Assembly: GCF_037975245.1 (NCBI RefSeq)
Contig: NC_092570.1
Location: forward strand, 5,273,001 to 5,337,000
DNA length: 64,000 nt
Origin: Apostichopus japonicus
Taxonomy: Eukaryota; Echinodermata; Holothuroidea; Aspidochirotida; Stichopodidae
Direction of reading: 5' to 3'
Shown: in pieces, positions 37,901 to 50,700 of the stretch
How the letters are laid out: each line of letters begins with the position of its first letter
Numbering within the stretch: position 1 is the first letter of the stretch
Notes under the pieces: model-generated
What the model saw: only the letters and a program-made list of their open reading frames with translations
Told to the model about the DNA's origin: nothing
Database searches by the model: none
Translations under genes and position numbers: made by a program

Positions 37901-40900
37901 AGAGGCATCTTTAATAGCATCCAAAAAAAGAGGCATGTCACCCATATAACACTGAAGCTATTATAGCTTATTACTAATCTGACCTGACAATTTCATTTTG
38001 CGCATGTGTGTGGTAGATAAATCACGGAATGGGTTATTAGCTCGACTCACCTAAAGGCAAGAGATTCTAACATACTTCTAACAATGTGACCTGGTTTTGT
38101 ATCCACTGTAACACCCAGAAGGGAGGCACAGGCCCCACCATTATTAATAGGACCCTGCGACAAAAAAAAAAGAAAACGAATGTTGGTATGCATAATTCAA
38201 ATCTGGATTTAAGATTTGACTATGTAAAATATTGCAAGAATCGAATAAAGTTGAAGTAGCAACTTTAGTGCAAAATTTTACAAGCCATCAGCAAATCTAC
38301 CAGTGTCATTGAAAATGAAAATTGAAAATGAAAAGAAAATCTGATAAAATCTGATCTTTAGGCTTATTAAACTATGGAAACATAACACACATATGTATTC
38401 CTTTACACAGAGCTGCAATATTTATATTCAAAGTGTTGACGTGCACCATGTTTGTAGAAAAACATTTGTATTCACCATTTTATTGACCATTGTTTTCTAT
38501 TATTGTATCACATCTATATGTTACAATTGGTTCAAGTTGAAGAAAAATAATATGTCATGACTATACTGGAATGAAAACAGTGATAATTCTGACTGTACAT
38601 CAATATCATGAAAATAGTCTAAGATGTTTCAGTGTTTGACGAATCAACAATGAACACCCTGATTCCCCCCTCTACCCCCACTATGAAGGTGGGGGTGATC
38701 ATGTGCAAGGATTCTCGAATATAAATTTAAACTTGATCTTTTAACGATGCCAGTTTTCTGTTTGCTACAAACATTCTCCTCCTTCGTGCCAAACCTCTCC
38801 TTCAAAACGAACCGGCTGATATAGCAGTAACTTCACAGAAAGCTGTGTCCACAAATTATGTCAAATATTTCACAACATGGTAATCAAATTCAAAGTGACA
38901 GAAGGCTATATGGAATTCCCTAAACTGATATGAAAATTTCACAGAGAACAAAGTCAAATCTTCTCACTTGAAGTCCTTGGAATGCAGGAACGAAACATAC
39001 ACCTCCACTGTTGGCTACTGATTCAGCTACGGGAGCACTCTGACTAGGATCATCGTAGAACCCTGAGGGATGAGAGGAATCAATAAATCAGGTCTTGTTT
39101 CCATCTTAATCAAAAAGATATTCTTCTTGGGGGGAGGGAAAGGGGGGTGGGAAAAGTGGGTGGCTTCACTTCTAATGATTGTTGTTGCAACCTCTTTACC
39201 AATATTCCCTCCAATCACAGCTTTATAATTTACCCATTTTCACTCCATTCAACCAGTGCTTATAGTTGCATTGCTACAATTCATGAGGTATGTAACCGCA
39301 CTGCCAATATTCACTCCAATCAAACCTCCATACTTACCCATTTCACTCCCCATTCAACCACAGTGCTTATATTTGCATTGCTACCTTACATGAGGTATGT
39401 AACCGCACTGCCAATATTCACTCCAATCAAATCTCCATACTCACCCCTTTTTCACTCCCCATTCAACCACAGTGCTTATATTTGCAATGCTACATTTCAT
39501 GAGGTATATAACCGCACTGCCAATATTCACTCCAATCAAACCTCCATACTTACCCATTTTCACTCCCCATTCGACCACAGTGCTTATATTCGCATTGCTA
39601 CATTACATGAGGTATATAACCGCACTGCCAATATTAACTCCAATCAAACCTCCATACTTACCCATTTTAACTCCCCATTCGACCACAGTGCTTATATTCG
39701 CATTGCTACATTACATGAGGTATATAACCGCACTGCCAATATTAACTCCAATCAAACCTCCATACTCACCCATTTTCACTCCCCATTCAACCACAGTGCC
39801 CGTATCTGCATCATTGCATTCCATGATATAGGTCATCTCATTACCAATTTGCCAGCCGACCAAAGGATATGCACCTTGACAGGAAGAGACGAATTCTTAC
39901 ATAATAGCTGGATCTTACATTCTTTGCTTCTGAAGTCGATCACAACAAAGATTGTTACATCTTTTGTGAATATGGTTGCCCGATCATGCAGTAATTATAG
40001 GTAACAGAGAGTAGCTGTAATCTAACTGTAACACAAAACTATTTGGAATAGCTAACACAACAATAGCTAACACGACAATAGCTAACATGACAATAGCTAA
40101 CATGACAAAAGCTAACACAACAATAGCTAACACAACAAAAGCTAACACAACAATAGCTAACACAACAATAGCAAACACAACAATAGCTAACATGACAAAC
40201 TAACAACATACATTGTTGCTGACATATCGAAAGTAGCTTAATATATATTGCAATGACATCACCAGCAACTTGGCACTTGAAATAAAGCTATTTCTTGATT
40301 TAACATAACTAAAGATGTTTATTTTCTGGGATAAACAGGAACAGTTTTCTTTGCAAACGGCATATGATTGTATTCATGAAAGACGTTCTCACATGAAATT
40401 AATAGAATGCCACCAGTCACTTTAAGTAGAGGCTTACAATAAATAAAACACAGTCACATCTTTGTACATTCTTTGGAATGGTCTACCTCAAAGTTTACTA
40501 ATGTAATTGCATATCCAAGAGATACTTCAAGCTCCTTAATACGGCTGCAAGCCATGCGAAAAGTCAGATGTCAACTAGTGCCAGGTATACAAAACTATAT
40601 AGATCCGTACAAGTACTTAAATAGTAGATCTCAGTCTGTTTATTCAGTCACGTTCTATTTATTGTACTAGGCGTATCATCCATGGGAAGCCAAACAGACA
40701 AATAATGTAGCACCTTGCTCATGCGATGACTTACCATCATACGGCACAGTTGGTCTTGGCCCTGTGTTTATTACTAGAAATGATCCAGTCCCCATGGTAA
40801 GCTTGATGTCACCCTCATTGAAACAGCATTGACCAAACATGGCAGCTTGTTGGTCAGCAATCTAGATATAAAAATGGAAAAAAAATGAAAATTGTCTTTA

Positions 40901-43900
40901 ACATTGTTACACTATCCATAAAAACCATTTTTTTTGTGACTTAAAAACATGCTATGGAAAAAAAGATATTTTTTTCACATGAAATAATTCAATTTCCAAA
41001 GCAGGGTTCATTTACTCTCCATGCCTTTCAGTTAAATCTCTGCTGGGTGGCAATCCATCATTGCTGTGATATGCAAAATATAAAAAACAATAATGACAAT
41101 AGAACTATCAGTTCTCTATAAATTGTTAATAAACCTTTCAAATAGATCATTTTTAATATTTCATATAAACCCGGTTCCAAATACCTCCTAATATGTTTTA
41201 AGTATGTGAACTGGGCTCCATCATCAGGACAAATGTCTACAGGCTTATAATGGAATAATTAAATACTCACCACAGCCCTGATGGGTATGGAGGCACCGAA
41301 TAATTCTGGATCTACTATTCCATAGTCACCGCTGTGAGAGGAGAAGAGAAATAAATCAACAGTTTTTGTTCATTTTCAACTGTTATCTATGGGGATCTGT
41401 GAGATAAAAGTTGACTATAATCACTCTTTATAGGTAATATGATTGGGATGAAATCTTTTAAAATTGAATACTTTAAAAAAATATATATATAAATAAACAG
41501 CATACAAAAAATAAAAATAAATTAAAAAATATAATAAAAAATATATATAAAAAAATTAATTAATAAATAATAAAAAATAAATAAATAAGTTTTAAAAAAT
41601 ATATAAAATAAATTTAAAAAAATAATAAATTAAAAAATAAATTAAAATAATATAAAAACAAACAAATAAAAATAAATAAAAATAAAAACTTAATACTTAT
41701 TGTTCATCCGTGTGAGGAAGTAGTCGATATCTGAGAGGTCCTTGCTGTCCCTCCCCTTCACCTCCCTCCACCCCACCTCTTTTACAAACACATGCACCAC
41801 CATGGAGTTTTGACCAATGCTTTTGTAAAACTTTTGGGAAAGGTCAGCTGAACTCTAGAATAATATATCTCTCTAACGATAATACATATTTCATTTGGTT
41901 TTACACTTCCTTAGTAAAAGGTAGCGTATCATTATAATAAAGGACTTTCATAGCTTAAAATGCAAACAAAGCACTGGTCACAAAATGTGGAGGCCTAATT
42001 TATAAAAGTTATCCGGGCAACATTGTATTTTTATGAGGAAACAAGATACAAGCAAAGCCTCTCTTCAACATTTGTAGATATGCAGCTCATAGTATATTGG
42101 AATGTGAAACATTCTTTTGTTTTGATTGCTTGAACTTTGACCTTTCATTAATACAAAGCCCCCACGTCAAATTTGAACCACGCAAACAGCTTGTACATGA
42201 AATTGGCATGAGAGAAATGTCCACCCAATTGAACCAAATAGTCATGAAAAAGAGGGGGAAAAAGCTGACTCACTTTGTGTCTTTAATTTCTGGAAGGATG
42301 TTAGTGGGAAGACCTAAATAGGCCATGTGAATGTTATTGTAACCTTTCTGGAAGAAAAAGAAGGAACAAATCAAAGGGGTTTACTCATTTATGATCAGAA
42401 AACATCTTATAACAGGGAGGCAGACCATTCCACTAAAATGAAAACTCTTAGCATGACAACTGTATAAAGAGGTATTTCCCTTTTGTATATCTGAAAATTA
42501 CTACGAAAGATTTCTTTTTTTCTGATTTTTTTTTAACGTCTGAATTTTATTCATCAATGATTGTCACATTGACTGAGTTTATGATGAGCTCTATACTTCC
42601 TAAACCTACGGATTCACTTAACTAATAAAATATCTGGTGAATTTTTTGGATAATCCACATGTTTACTGTATGTCACTTTTCCCTACAGATGAGATAGCCT
42701 AGAGCCGACACGTCCATGTAGTTTTCTTTCCAAGCTCTATATAAATCAAACATGATTTCACCCCAAAATGCAAACATCTTATCAAATTACCTTAAAAACG
42801 TCATACATCCCCGTGGTACTGAAATTTGAAAGATCTGTGGCATGGACCTTCCCTACAACAAAAGGAAAAGAAAATATGATAAGACAGAATTTATGAGAGA
42901 TTGCAACATCTGACGACTCAAGAAAAAATGGGGAAAAAAAAACCCTTCCTGCAATTAGAGGTAAAAACTGGCAAAGATGACACCATTCTCCATTTCTATG
43001 CTAGATGTTCAGTCATCATCTGTCGACAATAACTGCAGAATAAACTCATCCACTTTAGGAGTTAGCTCAGTGGTTAACGCCGGTGCCTTTCAATCATAAG
43101 GTCCCCGGTTTGAGTCACTCTCAGATTAATGTATGTCGTTGAGTTGTTGACAATTAACAATTCATAATCATGGACGTTAAATATGAATGTAAGAGACTGA
43201 CTTTGGTCAGCTTGCGGCTTTGATAAGCCAATGAGGTTTCTTCGCGAGTTCCTGCTTTTAGGAGGATGTAAAATACTTACATACATACACTTGCGTGAGA
43301 GGCATCACCATGATACTAACTTCAACAACAATGTTGCTGCAAAAGTAAGTCCAGATATTTCATAAATTACAGCATTGTTATTTCAAGTGAATTCATTTCC
43401 TGCATTTTTTTATCTGTTTCTAACATGGGAGTTGTCTATTCTTTTTTTAAATCTAGAGGTTAAAATGAATGTACCTTTTGTGAGCTTCCATACCAGCCAG
43501 GTATCGACAGCACCGTAGTGAACAAGATCCTTTGCGATATCTTTTTTTAACTGTCACGAGACGAAGAAAATGTCAAAAGAATTAATCATGCCAGAGGATG
43601 CAAACAAAGTGTAGAGAGTGAGGAAATATAACTGGTAAATAATGCATGGACTTACAATTTTACGACCATATTGTAAAATTGAAAAAAAAAACTTACTTGC
43701 CGTGTATGCCAAAAAAAATATGAAAATGGCTTGTTTGTCTCTTATTACTGTATTCAACATTCAAGTGTATCAATGAATACTGTGGGTACACAATCTGAAC
43801 ATGGACTTGTTATTTCAGAGAAAATATGAACCACAGTACAGTAATGGAGACTCTTTCATCCCTCCCTAACAAAGTTAATACAACAGAGAGACAATATGGC

Positions 43901-44686
43901 TTTGCATAAATATAAAAAGTTACAAGAAAACATGAAGGACAAAGAATACGATTACAGTTACGTAATATGACACTGTGGAAATTAAAGTAACCTTTGACCT
44001 CAACAAATAGCAATACAGCTTTTCACTCATTACAACAAAGGTCAACAAATCCGGATGAAATATCTAAGAAATCTGTTGAAGTGTTTTAACTTCAAGATAC
44101 CATGTTCCCCAGTTAGGAAATCATACACAGGACATACGTGTAAATAATTGTTCGACTGCAAAAGGATGCAGTCCTAAAATTAATAATGAAAATTTGAACT
44201 TACCTCGGGTATATTATCTATAACCCAGCCTAACCTCATTGTTACCTGTACAACATGAGAACGGAAAACATCATAAGGATATACCAGAAATTTTTCTCTT
44301 TCTTAGCTTCTTCCATTGTTATCAATTTTTTTTTTTTAGCAAAGCTACTGGATAAAGTAAGATTGGCTAATTGTTCAATTTCTTTCCAATTTTATTGAAT
44401 AATAATTAATGAACATAAAACATGGAGGAGCCCAACTGTCTCCCAACTGTCTCACCACCCTCTTTAATTTATTTGATACAACAGGACAGAAGGTATTTGT
44501 TCAGTTATCCTACTCCACCTGTTTCTTCTCACAATATCTCTTAATTTTCCAGATGTTTCCTATTAAAATTGGTCTCTACTTGTCTGTTTTTTGCCCTCCT
44601 CATAGCAAGCATATCTGTTATTCTTTAAGTTAGACCATATGTTTTCTTTTTAAATTCATTTCTACTTGTTCACATCATGATACAAT

Positions 44687-44730
<44 letters not shown>

Positions 44731-47700
44731 TATACATATATGTCAGTACAGCTAAATACAAATCTTGTGACTTACTAATTAACCTTTACCCAATTAATTA
44801 CAAAGATAACTACCAAGATAGAGGCAATTAATTCACATCTCTGTGATAAAGTGCTTTATGGTAAAGAAGGTTAAAGGAGTGATCTTTGAACCTTGAGGAA
44901 TAACAATGCAAAAACAAACGACTTTGTTTACGAAAGCCTGGTTCTCTACAATTGAATAGTCCAAGAGACTTTTAAATAAATACTCACAGAGTATGTGTGC
45001 TGTCAATACATGATTTTATTATATTTGACGTTTTTGTATACATGTCTATGTAACTGAACAACTCCCTCCCCTCCCATCACCCTTACCCCTTCAGGCAGGT
45101 GAAGCAGATCCAATGACCATCATTGGTCCATGTAATGGAGGTATTTGTGGTGAAAACCTCACATTCTACCCTTCCTCCCCCATCAGAGACAAACCAAACC
45201 AACATCATTGGTCCTTTGATGAACAACTGCTCCTCCCCCCTCAGCCAACCACACCCCCCCCCTCCTCACCTCGACAGAAAAAGCAAATGTTACCAGCAAA
45301 ATCAGTCTATGTGACAGAGATTCTAACTTACGTTAAAATTCTTCAGCCTATAAAATTGAAATAAGTTGAGCTACTTAACTCAAGTAAATGAGTCTTTCCT
45401 TCATAATTACATCATATCTTTGTAAGCATGGGTTTTGATGTTTTATTGTTATGTCAATGACAAGTTTTCAATCAATGGCCATGCCCATATTGAAACAGAT
45501 AGCTGACAAATGGCTCTCTCTTAGGTGGAGGAGAGGTGCCTGGAGTGAATATATTCAACAGCACATGGATGTGAAATGGTAGGATCAACCACAACTAAAA
45601 ATACCTACATGCTGACTTGTAAACTTGAAGAAATGGTAGGGTCAACCATGACTAAAAATACTTACATGCTGACTTGTGAACTTGAAGACACTGGCCGTCT
45701 CCCACCTCCTGCTTCCACAACTTAATCCGTAGAGAAGTGTGGCCCCCGTTCGAAGACCCTGATAGAGGGGGATAGACCAGATCATTAAATATCCCCTGTT
45801 TATGATGCAACTGCTTCAATACCTTACAATTACAAATTTTCAGAGCAATGAATAACATGTATGGCAGATCACTTTCAAACCACAGAGTATTACACCCAAT
45901 GCTGCCAATTTTCCCCCTCCCATTGGTCATCTCAATATGTCTCCAGGTCATTGTACATCTAAAAATTAACCATTAAAGTAGCATTTTGAATCCCCTATAA
46001 ACTCCTTACCATAAATGACCAAGAGTTGTTAATGCTGTCTGCTCTTTTCACTGATCGGGTATCGTTCCAGCAGATGAAATTGTGATAAGATTTACCAGTT
46101 TTTCTGTGGTAGAGACATATGGTTGATATATTTTAAATACTAAAAAATGTTCTCCTTTCTCCAACAAAGAGATCATTTACATCCTGTTTTCTTCCACCCC
46201 ATTAAGCACATATGGATTTTAATATTAAACCTGTACGAGGAGTCCTTCAAAGACTGAGTGCAAAATAAACCACACCAAAAATGACTCATATTGTCAGTAT
46301 AAAATTCATGACAACACACCTATTTTGCTTCAAGTTGATTTACGAACATTTTCTGCTATTAATATCTATGTAAGAATTGAATACAAATTGTTCTTGGGAT
46401 GTCAATTTAGGTAAGGATGATAGAATTTGTCCTTCATGTGTCTTCTTCAAAGCTTGAGCCCTTCCCTATTGCTTAACACACTAAGAGACGTACTTTGAGC
46501 AATGGATTTTTTTTCCATTTTATCGTTAATTGACATCTTTAACTACTGCTGAAATAGTATCAAATGGGGGAAGTAACATATAAATAAACAGACAAATTAA
46601 TAGGAAATATAATTTACAAAGTAAGTTTGCAAGCGGGAAGAAGTAATTGCCTAGTTATAATGCAAAATGCACAATATCTATGAATGCAAACTTACTTGTT
46701 CCAAGTAGTAAAAGTAGCTCTTTGTGTTGAGAGACCTAGGGCAGTGATATCAGAGGGTGCTACACCTGAATCTAAATGCCAAACATGAGATAGAAACATG
46801 AGATTCATAGTAGATAGAGCCAGAGAAAGCTATAAGGTATTGAATCTTCACGATAACAAATCAACAGTTAACACATGATATACCAAGGTCTCTTACACTG
46901 AGAGAGCATTGTGGTCAAGTGGTTAAGCCAGTGGACTTGTGATCTAAGGCTTACAGGTTCGAGTCCTGGCCTGATTTGTTGTGGTCAAGTGGTTAAGGCA
47001 GTTGGTGGACTTGTGATGCTTGCAGGTTCCAGTCCTGGCCAGATCATTGTGTTGTATCCTTGGGCAAGGCACTTTATCTCCATTGCCTCTCTTCACCCCA
47101 GGTGTATAAATGGAGACCTGTGAGATAAAACTGTCAGCTGGGCACTGTTTCACTGCTACCATGTGGAGGGATTGTCTCTATGTTTGACAGGTTATCGTGG
47201 ACCAGGGTAATATTGTGATGCGCCTTGAGCACCGTTATAGGTGGATATGTCTGCGCTTTTGTAATCCTCATTATTACTTTTACACTGAGGAGGAAGTCAA
47301 TGGGGTCATAGTCCCCAACAATTTTTAACAGCAATGATTTTCATGTTGGCATGGTGGTGCACTGGTGGCATTTATACCACCAATTTAAATTAGTCTGAAT
47401 ACTGCCCCCCCCCCGGCCCCAGCTCACCTTCCCTTGCAATCCCCTATCTCTAATCTGTGTAGTGTTCCATGTGTATAACACTGGAAAAAGTCATGAAGTA
47501 GCTACTTAGATTCCCTTTTTTTTGTCCCTTACAGCATCAAAAGGAAAAACAAAATGGATAAAGAAACTTTGTCTTGCGGTATAAATTAACAATCTGTGTT
47601 AGGTTTCATAAATGAATCATACCAGACGTATCCTTAAGGTACTACTGTTCAATTTATCTACTTAAAAAACACAAAATCACCACATAACAGATTAATAACA

Positions 47701-50700
47701 TTATGTGTAGATATGCTGTATAGCTAAACCAAGCAGAGATAAATATCATTTTATTCATGAGACTGGGCATGATAATAAAGTTCTAACTAGTGGACAGGAC
47801 ATTACAAGGCAAGTTATTATCATAAAAACTCCACTAATAAACATTGATTCATAGTCACTGTTATTGCTTTTCACCTAGTTCAAACAATTGTGGAGTTTCA
47901 TTAATCTGAGAGTGGTGTAATTGTCAATGAAAGAAAAACTGCTGTAACCTAGTTTGTCCTGTCCTCACCCTGAATGGCTTCTTTGATAGTGGTAACAAAC
48001 TGATTCCAGAGTACCTCTGGGATAATCTCAATAATCCCTTGTGATGGACAGTGAAGTTCTAGCTACAAGGAAAAGAGAAATAAAAGAAGGATCAAGCCTT
48101 TAAAGCGAAGAAGAAAATTACAATCCCAAATTGTGCAAATTTAATGAATATTTTCTACCCAAATTTTCTCTGTAAGTTGCTGTTGTTTTTTTTGTTTTTT
48201 TTTGGTTAGCATTTTAACCATCAATTTCAGAAAGATTTCTATATCAAGTTTTTAACTATTCAAAATTTAATGATGAATAACTGTAAAATGAATATGCAGT
48301 CAACTTAGTTACCATAGATTTTCAGTATTTAAGATATGCTGTGACCAGATTGAGGTCACTGCAGTTGTCTAAAAACTATTCATGACATAATGTTCAATGA
48401 AAGGACTAAGAAAAGTTAGCATCAATATTCTACATGCAGCCTGGGGTAATTTAGTGTTCATTCATACTTAGTAAAGATTCCTAAATCCTATTGGTCCATT
48501 CAGGTCAGCTGACCGTGGTTAATCCTGTGAGTAACGCATGGTAAAATTACGGCACATCACTTTAATAAATCTTTGGTTATATGTAACCAACAAGAGCATC
48601 AATGATGCAGTATCTCAATACTGGAAGTTTTAATTTTGATTCCTAATTTCAAATCTTTGCTCTGTCTCTACAATTATCAATATCAATCACGGTACAACAA
48701 ATACATAACTTGCATTTTTGCTACTTTGCCACGAATAGTCTCTGCAGGTTACACTTTATCCTGCTAGTCTTGCCTTTAGCGCTCATTGCCTGTTAGTCGA
48801 AACAACGACGTTGCAAGGTTTAGTAATGTCATAGAATACCTAAGAACTTGTTTTTTATGTGGTATCCTTCATCTTAGGTCAGTCTCTGTTGGACTTTTTG
48901 GTCATATAGTTTGACGTCAATGACAACAGCCAAATTAGAAGAGGCGAACAACTCGACCATATTCTTGATGCCTGCCCTTGAGAGCTAGGCCTATTGACCT
49001 ACTGTATGTTACTGTAGTGGTGACTACCATCAAAACTGTGTCCACTTCTAGATATCAAAACAACCCACGTTTTTCCATCTCAATTTTTTGGACATGAAGA
49101 TTTCATGGATTTATGACTTGGAAACAAATAATGTAAAGGAAGATTACAAGTTTTTATATGCAAGTGATGGGTGGCCTCCTCTTCCCCTAATAGCCACCTC
49201 AGTTCCTCTCCATTTTGTTATTTTATTTTAATTCTTTGTACATTTGATGTCAAACATTACAGGTTCAAAAGAAAGCTAAACATACTTCATATAACCTTAT
49301 ACATCTTATATCCTTATAAATAAAACATAACCTTATACAATTTTTATAGTCTTATAAAAGTTGTGATGCTATGGCCGGCTCCTCTTTTATACGTACCCAT
49401 CAAACAAACTTACCCTGGTCCTTCCTAGGAAAAGCTGTCTGAACACCAGTACAATGCTAATGTGGCTATCACTGAAAGCCTAATAGGACTAGGCCTAGGG
49501 GCCTAGGCCTATATATATATTTTTTTTAAATGCACTAGGCCTACAGTAAGTAGCCTTCAGAAATACAAGAATGTGTATACGTATATAATTATACAAAATA
49601 CATGAAGGGCAATCAAACAAACTTATCATGGCCCTTGCTCTGAAAAGCTACCTGAACACCAGTACTATCCTTAAATGGATCTTAAAAAACGAAGGCCTAA
49701 TATAAATTAAATGCACTACGTAGAATTCAGCAGTACAGAATGTAATTAGCATGCAATACACTAACACCTCGCGTACCTAACTACACTACAGAAATTGGTC
49801 GCGAGCGTAGCCATTTTCGTATATCTAACATGTAGCTGTTATGAGTCATAGCCAATCTGCTACAAAACAGACTTGGGGCGGGGCTTAATCATCAAAAACG
49901 GACCTTTTTACTAATAGTAGGGGCGGCAGCTCAGTGTTGTTTTAAGAAAGAAAAATCATTTAAACATCAAATAAAGCAAATAAAAGCCATAAAATGTCAT
50001 ATACAGCTAGTAAAATTCTTATTAATACCTACCTGTAAACAACAAATGAAAGTTTAAAATGTTAATAAAATATATAATACATAGGACCCTATCTTAGACG
50101 ATACCACTGTTGAAAGACAGTTCTATTCTATTCTCTTTCATAAAACATAAGTTTTGGAGCGTGTGCAAAACAGGTCTGCCAAAGTGTGTTTTCAGTCCAA
50201 ATTGGCCCGATTTGGACATAAATCGGTGAAAAAATCACAGAATGAGATACAATTCTGGAATAAAAAACAGTAACTTTTGTTGGTCTATATGATATATTCT
50301 TGCTCTGGAAATTCCAGAGAAAAAGAACTTTGTTTGAAGACGCTGAAAATTTTTTAAGAGAAGAGAGAGTCCCACTTACTGTTACAATATCTCTATACAT
50401 GTAATGTATTGAGATAAAAATGTTTTGTTTTATGATTTTTCCCCCACACAAATGGTAGTAATGCTATCGCTGGATGCACTCGGGCTCCGCCCTCGTGCAT
50501 CGCTTGCATTATCCCCTGATAGTGCATTAATCCTGTGAGTAACGCACGCTAGACCGTTGATTAACCCCTTATTCAAATTTTTGTGAAGGCTATGACTTTT
50601 TTCTCTCAATCGGTGCTATAGTGTAGAAAATTGCTATCTTTGCACTTGTATAGCAAATTGACCTTTTTCTATTTCATTATGCGATACGATACTGGATAAA

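Noticed and set aside
37755-37936. Regularly spaced repeats resembling a CRISPR array
   Set aside because: The units are contiguous with no unique spacers, and the DNA is animal. It is a minisatellite.
39147-40004. 285-codon open frame on the plus strand
   Set aside because: It is antisense to GK5 exon 12 and its 108-bp array. It stays open only because the repeat length is a multiple of three.
39984-40193. Hydrophobic poly-LAIVV frame on the minus strand
   Set aside because: Product of the 15-bp tandem repeat; no gene signals.
45652-45951. 99-codon minus-strand frame over GK5 exon 5
   Set aside because: It is in a different frame from GK5. The true exon (45666-45758) reads [10 protein letters not shown] in the family frame.
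46905-47045. Possible tRNA genes (A and B boxes)
   Set aside because: The boxes are followed by a SINE body shared with two other copies, and the heads lack proper acceptor-stem pairing.
50128-50451. 107-codon minus-strand frame in GK5 intron 1
   Set aside because: No recognisable similarity, no splice fit to GK5, and repeat-like surroundings.
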